DNA of 64,000 bases, taken from positions 1,203,001 through 1,267,000 of the forward strand of contig NZ_CP017076.1 of assembly GCF_001742225.1 (NCBI RefSeq), written 5' to 3'. Positions within the stretch are counted from its first letter, which is position 1; each line of letters opens with the position of its first letter. The notes under the pieces are model-generated. The model saw nothing but the letters and a program-made list of their open reading frames with translations. It was not told the DNA's origin and made no database searches. Position numbers and translations under genes: made by a program. Of this stretch, positions 35,020-45,500 are shown piece by piece. The stretch comes from Novosphingobium resinovorum. Lineage in GTDB: Bacteria > Pseudomonadota > Alphaproteobacteria > Sphingomonadales > Sphingomonadaceae.

Positions 35020-35694
35020 ATGAAAATCCTGCTTCTCGAGGACGACGACGCGACCAAGGCGCACCTCGAGCGCGTGTTGAGCGCGGCCGGACATGTCGTG
35101 GATGTCTGCTCCACCGGACAGGACGCGATCTTCCTGGGTTCGACCGGCGATCATGCCGTGCTGATCCTCGACCGCATGGTGCCGGGGCTCGACGGGCTAG
35201 GGGCGCTCAAGGCCTTGCGGGCGATGGGCGTACGAAGTCCGGCGCTTTTCCTGACCGCGATGAACGGGGTGGAGGACCGGGTCGAGGGCCTGGAAGCCGG
35301 GGCCGACGATTACCTTGCCAAGCCTTTCGCGGCCAGCGAACTGCTCGCCCGGGTGAATGCGCTCGCGCGGCGGCCGCCGATCGTCGAACTGCAGACCTTG
35401 CTGCGGATAGACGATCTTGAACTTGACCGGGTGAAGCGGACGGTGATGCGCGGTGGCCAGCGTATCGACCTGCAGCAGCAGGAACTGAAGTTGCTGGAAT
35501 ACCTGATGCTCCACGCGGGCGAAGTGGTCACGCGGGCCATGCTGCTGGAAAACGTCTGGTCGTTCCACTTCGACCCCAAGACCAACGTGATCGAGAGCCA
35601 CATGAGCCGGTTGCGCGCGAAAGTGGATCGCGGCTTCGGCAAGGAACTGATCCAGACCTTGCGCGGCGCGGGGTATCGAATCGATGCCGCCTGA
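35020..35694 (+). CDS. OmpR-family response regulator
   Basis: 224 aa. Receiver with acidic residues EDDD (7-10), phosphoacceptor Asp51 in LILDRMVPG and Lys in DDYLAKPF; winged-helix DNA-binding domain with LLEYLMLHAGEVVTRAMLLENVWS and a C-terminal LIQTLRGAGYRIDAA. It overlaps its kinase gene by 11 bases. Divergent from the PepSY-RND operon, which is the natural target. Most similar in pattern to the regulators at 48387 and 49216 (DRMLPG-type receivers). Confidence 0.9.
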   Translation: MKILLLEDDDATKAHLERVLSAAGHVVDVCSTGQDAIFLGSTGDHAVLILDRMVPGLDGLGALKALRAMGVRSPALFLTAMNGVEDRVEGLEAGADDYLAKPFAASELLARVNALARRPPIVELQTLLRIDDLELDRVKRTVMRGGQRIDLQQQELKLLEYLMLHAGEVVTRAMLLENVWSFHFDPKTNVIESHMSRLRAKVDRGFGKELIQTLRGAGYRIDAA

Positions 35695-37072
35695 GCACCG
35701 GCCTAAGCGCCGGGCTTCCGGGCCGATCCGCAGCGCGGCCTTCCGTTTCGCGCTGCTTCTCGCCGGGGTCTTCGCCATCGGTGCGGCCGCGCTGCTGATC
35801 GTCGTCGAAGAGCAGATCGGGCGCTATGCCACCGAAGCGACGAACGGCGGCCTGCAGGCGGAGATGAGCGTGCTTCAGGGCGAATACGCGCAACTCGGGC
35901 AATCCGGTCTGACCGACGCGATGGCCCGTCACGCAGGCGTTCGTCCCGAGGCACCCTATCGCTACCTGCTGCTCGATGTCGCAGGCCGCCGCCTGTTCGG
36001 CGATCTTCCGGCGACGGCGATGACGGAGGGCTGGAGCACGGTGAACGTGATAGAGCCCGAGCCGGGCCAGCAAGGCACGCGCCGGGAAAGCATGACTACG
36101 CTCGGCGCGCGTCTGCCGGACGGGTTGCGGCTGGTCGTGGCCAGCGACAACTACGACGTGCAGATGCTGCGCCACCGGCTCGGCCGCTTCACCCTGCTCA
36201 GCGGGATCGGCATCACGCTCTTCGCACTGCTGGGCGGATATCTCACCGGGAGGCTCTTCGTGCGTCGTCTCGACCGGGTAAACGGCGCGGTCGATCGCAT
36301 CGTCGAGGGGGACCGTGCGGAGCGGCTGCCGATGATCGGCCTAGGCCCGGAATTCGACGAACTCGCGCGGAACCTGAATCGGATGCTTGATCGCAACGCG
36401 GCGGCGATGGAGGCACTGCGGCAGGTTTCGAACGACATCGCGCATGATTTGCGCACGCCGCTCAGCCGTCTGCACCAGCGGCTTGAGCAGATGCAGGACA
36501 GCCCCGAGATCGAACCGGCGATGATCGACGACGCCCTTGAACAGACGTCCGGTATCCTCGCGACCTTTCAGGCGCTGCTGCGGATCGGCGCGCTCGAAGG
36601 TGGGGTCGGGCGCCGGCGCTTCACGCAGGTAGATCTCAGCGAACTGATGGACCGCGTCCATCAGGCTTATGCCCCGGTGGCCGAGGATGCCGAGCACATC
36701 TATCTCGCCGACCACGCACCGGGCATCGTCGTGGACGGCGACGGGGAACTGCTGGCGCAGCTCTTCACCAACCTGGTGGAGAACGCCATCGTCCACACGC
36801 CGGCGGGAACGACGATCACGTCCCGGCTCTTCGTGGAAAATGGGGGCATCGTGGCCGAGGTGTCCGATACCGGGCAAGGTATCCCGGTGTCGGAGCGCGC
36901 CAACGTCTTCCGGCGGTTCTATCGCCTCGATGCCAGCCGCCATACCGAGGGTTCGGGGCTCGGCCTGGCGCTGGTGGCGGCGATCGCAGCCCTGCACGAT
37001 GCAGTCTGCACGATCCCCGGGAATGCCTCGGGCCTGACGGTCCGGATTGCCTTTCCGTCCGGCCCATCCTGA
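35684..37072 (+). CDS. sensor histidine kinase, partner of the 35020 regulator
   Basis: 462 aa. TM1 at about 21-42, periplasmic domain to about 165, TM2 at about 168-190, HAMP, HisKA with His254 in NDIAHDLRTPLSRL, and HATPase boxes ENAIVHTPAG, DTGQGIP and GSGLGLALV. The AHDLRTPL H-box matches those of the kinases at 49886 and 51981, so the three belong to one subfamily. Role: sensing the stress that induces the divergent PepSY-RND genes (inference from position). The ligand is not identifiable. Confidence 0.9.
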   Translation: MPPEHRPKRRASGPIRSAAFRFALLLAGVFAIGAAALLIVVEEQIGRYATEATNGGLQAEMSVLQGEYAQLGQSGLTDAMARHAGVRPEAPYRYLLLDVAGRRLFGDLPATAMTEGWSTVNVIEPEPGQQGTRRESMTTLGARLPDGLRLVVASDNYDVQMLRHRLGRFTLLSGIGITLFALLGGYLTGRLFVRRLDRVNGAVDRIVEGDRAERLPMIGLGPEFDELARNLNRMLDRNAAAMEALRQVSNDIAHDLRTPLSRLHQRLEQMQDSPEIEPAMIDDALEQTSGILATFQALLRIGALEGGVGRRRFTQVDLSELMDRVHQAYAPVAEDAEHIYLADHAPGIVVDGDGELLAQLFTNLVENAIVHTPAGTTITSRLFVENGGIVAEVSDTGQGIPVSERANVFRRFYRLDASRHTEGSGLGLALVAAIAALHDAVCTIPGNASGLTVRIAFPSGPS

Positions 37073-37095
37073 CGGCCCGTCACCCGTTTGGCTGC

Positions 37096-39213
37096 TTACG
37101 GAAACTGCGTGGAGATGCTCAGTTTGACCGTCGCCGGCAGGCCCTGTGCGAGCAGGCTCGATCCGGTCGATGCCCAGTAGCGCTTGCCCGTGATGTTCTC
37201 ACCGTAGATGCGCGCCGTGGTGCGGTTGCCCAAAAGGTCGAACGTATAGCTGGCGCCAAGGTCGAACGTCTCGTAGCCCGGGACGAAGCCCTGGTTGAGC
37301 GCGTTGACGGCCCTGCGGCCGACATGGAACATGCCCGCCGAAACTCGCAAGCCCTCGACCACCGGAACGCGGTATTCGAGGAACAGCGATCCGGAATATT
37401 TCGACACGTTCTCGATCAGCTTGCCGACCACGGTGGCGTTGCCGGACTTCTGCATGGCATCGAGATACATGGCGCTGGCGGCGATCGACAGGTTGGGTAC
37501 GACTTCGCCGACCAGGCTGAACTCGGCGCCTTCGTACGCGGCCTCGGCATCCTGGACGAAGACGTTCGCGCTGTTGAGATAGGCCGAGGGCCGCTTGATG
37601 TGGAAGTAGGCGCCGGTCGCGAGCAGGCCCCGGAGCGGTTCGATCTTGATGCCGACTTCTTTCTGCTTGCTGATCGCGGCCGGCAGGATCTCGCCGGCAT
37701 TGTTCGCGATCTGCTGGGCGATCGGGCCGGGTTCGAGCCCTTCGATGTAGTTGGCGTAGATGTTGGCCCAGCTGATCGGCTTCACCATGACGCCGTAAGT
37801 CCAGGTGCCCGGCTTGATCTTGTAGCTGGTGGTACGGCTGACGTCGCTGTAATCGGTCTTGCGATAGCCGACGGTCGCCTGCAGCCAGTCGCCGAGGGAA
37901 GCCCGATCGAAGATGTACAGCCCGAGGTCTTCGACGCGCGAGGGGTTGGCGATGATCCGGGGCGGGGTCGGCTGCCGCGGGATCACTACCGGATCATAGA
38001 GGTTCTGCGCGAAGCTATAGCGCACGGCGGTCGGCACGTTGCTGTCGCGGGTGTAGAAAGACACGCCGAGCAGCAGGTTGTGCTCGATCGGTCCGGTGCG
38101 GAACTTGCCGGACAGGTCGCCGCGATAGATCACGTTCCTGTAGTCGTTGCCGTCCGTCATGGCGACCGTGACGGTCCCGTCGCCGGTCGCCAGATTGTAG
38201 CCGCCGAACGAGGAATAGGCCCGCCCCCGGGTGAGGTAGGACTGCCCGATCGCGGCGGAGATGCGCCAGTCGGGCGTCAGGTCGTAGTTCATGCGGGCCA
38301 GCAGGTTGGTTTCCCAGCCGCGCCCCTGCATCCAGGCCGCGCCGAGGTTCTTCGACGGCGACTGCAGCGGCGGTATCGCGATGACGCCGTTCACCGCAGC
38401 CGGTAGGCTGAATTCGGTCGGCTCGGTGACGGACTTGTAATTGTATTCGGCGTCGAGGAGGATTTCGAGCCCGTCGGCTGGGCGCCAGTCGAACGACCCT
38501 GAGGCAAAGCGGCGAATGCCCTCGCTGCGCTTGAGGCCGGTCTCGATGATCGAGGTTCCGGCGTTCACGCGTAGGCCCGCCGCGCCGAAGCTGCGCCCGA
38601 TGTCGAAGCCCGCGCCAACCGATCCGTTGCTGTCGCCCTGGACATCGAACCGGGTCACAGGCGCGGCGTTCGGCCGCTCGGTCACCAGGTTGACGATGCC
38701 GGACGGCGTTGCGAATCCGTAGTAGAGCCCCGCCGCGCCCTTGAGCACCTCGATGCGATCCTTGCTCTCGATGGGCTGCTCGATCAGGTTGACGATCGGC
38801 AGCACGCCGTTCCAGCGCACGTTGGTGAAGTTGTTCAGGACGATCCCGCGAATGGCGAGGTTGCTGTAGATCGCGGTATTGATCTGTGCCTGGGTGACGC
38901 CCGGCGTATTGCGAACGGCGTCGATCAGTCCGCGCGCCTGCTGCGCCTCAAGAAGGTCCTTGGTCATGACCGCGATCGTCAGCGGGGTATCGCGCAGGAG
39001 CGAATCGCGGAACGTGCCCGCTTGTACGTAGTCGGCGCTGAAGGTGTCCCGTCGGTCGGCCGTCACCACGATCTCATCCGCGCGGACGGGAGCATTCTCG
39101 TCGGCGGCCTGGGCCGCGGCAGCGATCGGCAGCAAGGCCGTTATGCTTGCGGCCGCAAGACCCATCCTGTGAAAGGCGTTCGACGAGAGGGCATGAATGC
39201 GCGGCGCGGCCAA
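37096..39213 (-). CDS. TonB-dependent siderophore receptor
   Basis: 705 aa from a TTG at 39213, chosen because GGGAG lies 7 bases upstream on the coding strand and a normal signal peptide follows (residues 1-37, ending AAQAA); longer in-frame ATG starts have no Shine-Dalgarno and no signal. TonB-box DEIVVTA at 46-52; plug with LIDAVRNTPGVTQAQINTA and VEVLKGAAGLYYGFATPSG-like motifs; barrel to the end. Divergent from another TBDR at 39478, with a Fur-box-like site between them. A ferric siderophore is the likely ligand by family; it cannot be named. Confidence 0.88.
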   Translation of the reverse strand: MAAPRIHALSSNAFHRMGLAAASITALLPIAAAAQAADENAPVRADEIVVTADRRDTFSADYVQAGTFRDSLLRDTPLTIAVMTKDLLEAQQARGLIDAVRNTPGVTQAQINTAIYSNLAIRGIVLNNFTNVRWNGVLPIVNLIEQPIESKDRIEVLKGAAGLYYGFATPSGIVNLVTERPNAAPVTRFDVQGDSNGSVGAGFDIGRSFGAAGLRVNAGTSIIETGLKRSEGIRRFASGSFDWRPADGLEILLDAEYNYKSVTEPTEFSLPAAVNGVIAIPPLQSPSKNLGAAWMQGRGWETNLLARMNYDLTPDWRISAAIGQSYLTRGRAYSSFGGYNLATGDGTVTVAMTDGNDYRNVIYRGDLSGKFRTGPIEHNLLLGVSFYTRDSNVPTAVRYSFAQNLYDPVVIPRQPTPPRIIANPSRVEDLGLYIFDRASLGDWLQATVGYRKTDYSDVSRTTSYKIKPGTWTYGVMVKPISWANIYANYIEGLEPGPIAQQIANNAGEILPAAISKQKEVGIKIEPLRGLLATGAYFHIKRPSAYLNSANVFVQDAEAAYEGAEFSLVGEVVPNLSIAASAMYLDAMQKSGNATVVGKLIENVSKYSGSLFLEYRVPVVEGLRVSAGMFHVGRRAVNALNQGFVPGYETFDLGASYTFDLLGNRTTARIYGENITGKRYWASTGSSLLAQGLPATVKLSISTQFP

Positions 39214-39417
39214 AGTGTATCTCCCTGCAATGTGCGATTGCGCCCCATTGAAGTAGTTGAGACGCATTTGCAATAAGCGAGAAATATTTCGCCTGAGGGA
39301 TCGTCTCGGCCCCTTCGCGGAGCTCGTCGATCGTTCCGGGGGCAGCACAGGAACGATCTGGAAACCGCCGCAAACGCTCCGTGCGTGCCCAAACATTACC
39401 GAAAATCAATTTGCGAT

Positions 39418-39432
39418 TGATAGTGATTATTG
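39418..39432. promoter_or_regulatory. Fur-box-like site between divergent TonB-dependent receptors
   Basis: TGATAGTGATTATTG matches the 15-mer TGATAATGATTATCA at 12 positions, and the local sequence can be read as GATAGT-GATTAT-TGATAG hexamers as in Fur arrays. It lies in AT-rich DNA unlike the surrounding GC-rich sequence, 46-60 bases before ATG 39478 and about 205 bases before the divergent TTG 39213. Supports iron control of both receptors; unproven. Confidence 0.6.
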
Positions 39433-39477
39433 ATAGCCGAACGGCCGTCGCTAAGAGGGCCTGCTCTAGATCATAAG

Positions 39478-41700
39478 ATGGCATTGCAAGGGCGGCGGAG
39501 AGGCGGGTTCGTCAACGCCGGAGTAAGTCTCATTCGCCAGTCAGTGTTTTCGCCGTGGCTCGTTGCCGCCAGTGTCACCGCATGCCCGGCTTCCGCCATG
39601 GCCCAGGCGGTGAACGGCGAACCTGTCGCCGGACAGGACATCATCGTCACTGCGCGCGCCGCACCCGTGGCGATCGGCGCCGACGACCGTTACCAGCCGA
39701 CGCCCGACGCCTCGACCTTGCGCAGTTCGCTGCCGCCACTCGACGTACCGCAGGTCGTCAACATCGTCTCGGCGCAAGTGCTGCGCGACCAGAAGCCGCG
39801 CTATCTCGATGATGCACTTTCCAACGTCAGCGGGATCACGCAGGGCAATACGCTTGCGGGCACGCAGGACACGATCATGAAACGCGGCTTCGGCGGCAAT
39901 CGCGACGGTTCGATCCAGCATAACGGCATGCCGCTGGTGCAGGGGCGCGGGTTTAACGCCGCGGCGCAGAGCGTCGAAGTGCTCAAGGGGCCGTCATCGC
40001 TGCTCTACGGCATCATGGATCCGGGCGGGGTCATCAACGTCGTCAGCAAGAAGCCGCAGTTGAATGCGCGAACCGTGGTGTCCCTGACGGGGTCGACTTA
40101 TGCGAATGCCCGCAACGGCTACGGCGCGACGCTCGACACGACCGGTCCGATCGGCGGCACGGGTCTCGCCTATCGACTGATCGTCGATCACGTGAACGAG
40201 GATTACTGGCGCAATTTCGGCAAGCGCCGGGAAACGCTGATCGCGCCGTCGCTGGCCTATTACGGCGCCACCACGCAAGTCGTGCTCTGGTACGAATATA
40301 GGGATTTCCTGGCGCCGTTCGATCGCGGAACTGCGCTCGATCCGGCGACGCTCAAGCCTCTGGACATTCCGCGCACCCGGCGGCTGGACGAGCCGTTCAA
40401 CGCGATGAACGGCCAGAGCCACCTCGCGCAGATGTCGGCCGACCAGCAACTGGGCGGCGGCTGGGCCGCGCATCTCAGCCTCAGCTACAACGAGGAAACC
40501 TACGACGCGAACCAGTTGCGCGTGAATGGCGTCAATACCGCGCGTGGGACTCTGCTGCGCAGCAACGACGCCACGCACGGCGCGCTCAGCACGGACTATT
40601 ACGGCACCGCCTATATCGACGGCAGCGTGAACCTGCTGGGCATGCGCCACGATCTGCAGGTCGGGGTAGAGGCGGAATCGCGCAAGATCTACCGCAAAGA
40701 CCTGCTGCGCCAGGCGACGACCAGCACGTTCAGCTACCTGAACCCGGTCTACGGTCTGGAACAGCCGTCGAGCACGGTGTCCGCCAGCGACAGCGAGCAG
40801 ACAGACAAGCTGCGCAATTATTCGGCCTTCCTGCAGGATACGTTGCACCTCACCGATCGTCTTATCGTGGTGGGCGGCGCACGCGTCCTGCACTGGAGCC
40901 AGATCGCTGGACGCGGGCGGCCCTTCAAGCAGAACACCGACACGAACGATACCGTGGTGCTGCCACGCGCAGGGCTGGTCTACAAGTGGACGCCGACCTT
41001 CTCGCTCTACGGCAGCTATTCCCAGTCGCTCAAGCCGGCCTCCACCATCGCCCCGCTGTCTGCGGGCGTTGTGCTCGATTCCGGCTTTGCGCCGGAGCGT
41101 GCGCGCTCGTGGGAAGTGGGCGCGAAGATCGACATTCCCGGCCGTATCACCGGCACCCTCGCACTGTTCGACATCCACAAGCGCAACGTGCTGGTCTCGC
41201 AGTTCAACGACCAGACCAAGCAGACCGACTACCGCACCGCAGGTGCGGCGCGTGCGCGCGGCGTCGAACTGGACCTTGCAGGTCAGATTCTGCCGCAACT
41301 GAGCGCGATCGGCAGCTTCGCTTACCTCGATGGCAAGACCACGGAGGATCCTGTTTTCGCCGGCAATCTGCTGTGGAACGCGGCGAAGTACACCGCATCG
41401 CTTTCGGGGGTCTACGACTTCGGCGAGATCGTCGGCAACGACCGGTTGCGAGTGGGCGGTGGCCCTCACTACGTCGGCAGGCGGGCGGGCGATTCCGCCA
41501 ACAGCTTCTTCCTGCCGAGCTATGTGACGGCAGATGGCTTCATCACGTATGATACGCAGATCGCCGGACACAAGCTGGGGCTGCAGTTCAACGTGAAGAA
41601 CATCTTCGACAAGACCTATTACCCTTCGGCGGTGAACAGCTACTTCGTGTCGATCGGCGATACCCGCCGCTTCTCGCTTGCCGCCTCGCTGGAATTCTAA
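39478..41700 (+). CDS. TonB-dependent siderophore receptor
   Basis: 740 aa from ATG 39478. Twin-Arg-like basic N-terminus (QGRRRGG) leads into a signal segment ending AMAQA (about 44). TonB-box QDIIVTA near 53-59; plug with QVVNIVSAQVLRDQKPRYLDDALSNVSGITQGNT, IMKRGFGGNRDGSI and VEVLKGPSSLLYG; C-terminal strand SLAASLEF ending in Phe. This plug pattern is that of the FhuA/FcuA-type siderophore receptors. A Fur-box-like site precedes it. A small exported protein gene follows 7 bases after its stop and is probably co-transcribed. Confidence 0.9.
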   Translation: MALQGRRRGGFVNAGVSLIRQSVFSPWLVAASVTACPASAMAQAVNGEPVAGQDIIVTARAAPVAIGADDRYQPTPDASTLRSSLPPLDVPQVVNIVSAQVLRDQKPRYLDDALSNVSGITQGNTLAGTQDTIMKRGFGGNRDGSIQHNGMPLVQGRGFNAAAQSVEVLKGPSSLLYGIMDPGGVINVVSKKPQLNARTVVSLTGSTYANARNGYGATLDTTGPIGGTGLAYRLIVDHVNEDYWRNFGKRRETLIAPSLAYYGATTQVVLWYEYRDFLAPFDRGTALDPATLKPLDIPRTRRLDEPFNAMNGQSHLAQMSADQQLGGGWAAHLSLSYNEETYDANQLRVNGVNTARGTLLRSNDATHGALSTDYYGTAYIDGSVNLLGMRHDLQVGVEAESRKIYRKDLLRQATTSTFSYLNPVYGLEQPSSTVSASDSEQTDKLRNYSAFLQDTLHLTDRLIVVGGARVLHWSQIAGRGRPFKQNTDTNDTVVLPRAGLVYKWTPTFSLYGSYSQSLKPASTIAPLSAGVVLDSGFAPERARSWEVGAKIDIPGRITGTLALFDIHKRNVLVSQFNDQTKQTDYRTAGAARARGVELDLAGQILPQLSAIGSFAYLDGKTTEDPVFAGNLLWNAAKYTASLSGVYDFGEIVGNDRLRVGGGPHYVGRRAGDSANSFFLPSYVTADGFITYDTQIAGHKLGLQFNVKNIFDKTYYPSAVNSYFVSIGDTRRFSLAASLEF

Positions 41701-41707
41701 GGGTCTG

Positions 41708-42424
41708 ATGATGACGAAACTTCGCTATGGGCTGACCGCATTGGCCCTGACGCTGGCAGCGTTCTGCGCGTCCGGGACCGCCATGGGGGCTTCGGGCGCC
41801 AAGCCTCGCGACGTGGTCATGCTGGTGCAGCAGGGCGGCCCCAGCATTGCCATCGACGAGAAGGTGCGCGCGCATCTGGCGGAAAAAGGCTATGCGGTCC
41901 GCTTCGAGAACCAGGACGCCGATCCCGGGACCGCGCGTGGTGCCGCGCTGGTCATCGTGTCATCCACGGTGTCCTCCAAAGACGTGAAGCCGGGCTGGCG
42001 CCAGCTTGCGGTGCCGCTGCTCAGCTGGGAGAACGACATCCTCGACGATCTCGCGATGACCGGAAAGCGGCACGACGTCGATTTCGGGGAGGCCGACAAG
42101 GAGCGTTATCTGTGGATCGTCAACGCGCCGCAGCCGATGGCGGCGGGCCTGCCGGCCGGGGTCGCCAACGTTTATGTCAAGCAGGCCGGCATGAGCTGGG
42201 GTAAGCCCGGCCTTGGCGCGACAACGATCGCCACGATCTACGGCCAGCCCGAGAAGGCGGCGATCTTCGGTTATGAGAAGGGCGCGACGATGGATTACGA
42301 AGCGATCGCACCCGCGCGCCGTGTGATGATGTTCTTGGGCAACGACACGTTCGCGAATCTCTCGCCGGTGGGCCTGCGCCTGTTCGACGCCGCGGTCGAA
42401 TGGGCGGCCGGAGGAATGCGCTGA
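41708..42424 (+). CDS. exported protein of unknown function next to siderophore receptor
   Basis: About 238 aa from ATG 41708 or 41711 (AAGGG upstream); signal peptide ends about GTAMGA. No firm family. The mature part starts with an alpha/beta unit DVVMLVQQGGPSIAIDEKVRAHLAEKGYAVRF and continues with ALVIVSSTVSSKD, VPLLSWENDILDDLAMTG, TIYGQPEKAAIFGYEKGA and RVMMFLGNDTFANLSPVGLRLFDAAVEWA. This order recalls ThuA/glutamine-amidotransferase-like periplasmic domains, but I see no conserved catalytic Cys-His pair. Its 7-base spacing from the TBDR stop implies a partner role in the same iron-responsive unit. Function unknown. Confidence 0.65.
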   Translation: MMTKLRYGLTALALTLAAFCASGTAMGASGAKPRDVVMLVQQGGPSIAIDEKVRAHLAEKGYAVRFENQDADPGTARGAALVIVSSTVSSKDVKPGWRQLAVPLLSWENDILDDLAMTGKRHDVDFGEADKERYLWIVNAPQPMAAGLPAGVANVYVKQAGMSWGKPGLGATTIATIYGQPEKAAIFGYEKGATMDYEAIAPARRVMMFLGNDTFANLSPVGLRLFDAAVEWAAGGMR

Positions 42425-42453
42425 CGGTGCCGGATAGGCTAACCTATTGATGC

Positions 42454-42494
42454 AAAAAGGCCTGCGGGGACGAACTGTCCTCGCGGGCCTTTTT
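42454..42494. terminator. bidirectional intrinsic terminator
   Basis: An 18-bp stem (42454-42471 with 42477-42494, two wobble pairs), 5-base loop, A-run on the left and T-run on the right. It lies between the convergent genes ending at 42424 (+) and 42507 (-), and would stop transcription from both sides. Confidence 0.92.
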
Positions 42495-42506
42495 CTTTCG
42501 GCGCGA

Positions 42507-45500
42507 TTAGGCCTGAGCGGGTGCGCCTTCCCCTTGCTTGCGCGCGCGCCACCGGCGGCCGGATACCCGCAGTCGCTCGAACCACAGGAAGATCACCGGC
42601 GTGGTGAACAGCGTGAGTACCTGCGACACGATCAGCCCGCCGACGATGGCGATGCCCAGCGGCTGCCGCAGCTCCGCACCGGCGCCGGAGCCGATCGCCA
42701 GCGGCACCGCGCCGAGCAGCGCGGCAAGCGTGGTCATCAGGATCGGGCGGAACCGCAGCAGGCAGGCTTCGCGGATCGCGTCGAACGCGGCCAGTCCGCG
42801 CTCGCGCTGGGCGTGGAGGGCGAAGTCGATCATCATGATGGCGTTCTTCTTGACGATGCCGATCAGCAGCAGGATGCCGATGATTCCCATGATCGACAGG
42901 TCCTTGCCCGCCAGCATCAGCGCCAGCAAGGCGCCCAGACCCGCAGAGGGCAGGGTGGAGATGATCGTCAGCGGATGGATCGCGCTTTCGTAGAGCACGC
43001 CCAGCACGATGTAGATCGTCACGATGGCGGCGAGGATGAGGAAAGGCTGCGTGCTGAGCGAAGCCTGGAACGCCTGCGCCGCGCCCTGGAACGAGCCTTT
43101 CACGGTGGCGGGCATCCCGGCGGCCTGTTCGGCGTTCTGGATCGCTGTGACCGCCGTGCCCAGCGCCACGCCGGGTGCCAGGTTGAACGAGAGCGTTACG
43201 GCGGGGAACGGCCCCTGGTGCGCGATCGTCACCGGCGCCACGCCTTGCTTCACGCGCACCAGAGAGCTGAGCGGCACCAGCGCCTGCGTGGTGCTGGAGC
43301 GTACGTGGAGGTGGGTGAGGGCATCGGCGTCCAGCTGGAAGCGCGGATCGACTTCCTCGATAACGTAGTACTGGCTCAGCGGATCGAAGATCGTGGCGAC
43401 CTGCCGCTGGCCGAAGGCGTCGTAGAGCGTGTTGTCGATATCCTGCGCCTGCACGCCAAGACGCGACGCGGTGGTCCGGTCGATCTCCAGCGTCATGCTC
43501 GTCGAGGATGCCTGCTTGTCGGATGACACGTCCTGCAGTTCGGGCAAGGTCTTGAACTTGTCCTGCAGGATCGTCGCCCACTTGTAGAGTTCGTGCAGGT
43601 TCCCGTCCTGCAGAGTGTACTGGTACTGGGCGAGGCCGCTGCGCGCGCCGATCTGGATGTCCTGGCGAACCTGCAGCCCTTGCGTGACGCCGGGGATTTC
43701 GGCGATCTTCTTGCCGAGGCGGGCGAGGATATCGTCCGCCGTCACCGAACGCTGGTCGAGCGGCTTGAGGTTGAGGATCATGCGCCCGTCGCTCATCGTC
43801 GGATTGGGGCCGGCCCAATAATCGACCGTATCGACGTCGGGATCGGCCATGGTGACCTTGGCGACCGCGTTCAGCCGCTTGGAAATGTCTTCATAGGAAA
43901 TATCCGGTGCACCGCGAATGGTGCCGATCACGAAGCTCGTATCGACCTGCGGGAAGAACCCCTTGGGCAGCGTGACGTAAAGGCCCCCGGTGAGTGCCAC
44001 GGTGGCAACAAAGCTGAGCACCGTCAGTCGCTGGTGCCGCAGCGCGACGTCGAGCAGCCGCTCGTAGCCGTCGTTGAGCGCGGTCAGCCAGCGTTCGGAC
44101 CAGCGATGGAAGCGGCCGTGCCTGCGCCCTTTCTCGTCCCGGATCAGCCAGCCGCACAGCATCGGCGTGACCGTCAGCGAGACGATTCCCGATGCGATCA
44201 GCGCGACCGTGATGGTGACGGCGAATTCGCGGAACAGTCGGCCGATCAGCCCGCCCATGGCGAGGATCGGGATGAACACCGCAATCAGCGACACCGTCAT
44301 CGAGATGATCGTGAAGCCGACCTCGCGCGAGCCTAGCAGCGCCGCCTCCATCGGCGACTTGCCCTCCTCGATATGGCGCATGATGTTCTCGATGACGACG
44401 ATGGCGTCGTCCACCACGAAGCCGACGGCGATCGTCAGTCCCATCAGCGACAGGTTGTCGAGGCTGTAGCCCAGCGCATACATCACCGCGAACGTGGCGA
44501 TGAGCGACAGCGGGATGGTGAGGCTGGGGATCAGCGTCGCCCAGAAGTTGCGCAGAAATACCAGGATCACCATCACCACCAGCGCGATCGTGATCATCAG
44601 CGTCAGTTGCACGTCGTTCACCGATCCGGTGATCGTCTGCGTGCGGTCGGCCACTACGGCAAGATGGACAGAAGGGGGGAGCGAGGCTTCCAGCGCAGGC
44701 AGCTTGTCCTTGATGCCCTTCAAGGTGCTCATGACGTTGGAGCCGGGGCTCTGCGCGATGTCGACGATGATCGCGCGCTTGCCCTGGAACCATGCGGCCT
44801 GATGGACGTCCTCGGGGGCGTTCTCGACGGTGGCCACGTCCGTTAGGTGGATGGGGGCACCGTTGCGATAGGCGACGACGACGTTACGATAAGCCTTGGC
44901 GTCCATGAGCTGGTCGGTGGCACTAAGCACGACCGACTGGTGAAGGCCGTTGAGCGTGCCTTTGGGCGCATTCACCGTTGATGTGCCGATGACCGTGCGG
45001 ACGTCCTCCAGCGTCAGATCGAGGCCCGTCAGGCGGTCGGGATCGACGCGGACGCGCACGGCCGGTCGCAGCTGGCCGTGGTAGTCTACAAGGCCGACGC
45101 CGGGCAGCTGCGAGATGGGCTGGGCGATGTAGTTCTCGGCATAACGGTCCACTTCGGTCAGCGGCAGCGTGTCGGAGGTGAGCGCCAGCGAGTAGATCGA
45201 CGCGCCCGCCGGGTTGACCTTGTGGTAGGTCGGCGGGTTGGGCATGTTCTTGGGCAGCAGGCCCGCCGCCGCGTTGATCTGGGTCTGGACGTCCACGGCG
45301 GCGCCGTCGATGTTGCGGTTGAGGTCGAACTGCAACGTGATCTGCGTCTGCCCGAGCGAGCTGGACGAGGTCATTTGCGTGACGCCGGGAATGTTTGTGA
45401 GCGTGCGTTCGAGCGGCGTGGCCACCGAAGTCGCCATCGTATCGGCGCTGGCACCCGGCAGGCTGGCCGAAATCGAGATCGTCGGATACTCGACCTGCGG

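Noticed and set aside
39214..39396. N-terminal extension of the 37096 TBDR
   Set aside because: No Shine-Dalgarno before the upstream starts; TTG 39213 has GGGAG at ideal spacing followed by a normal signal peptide.
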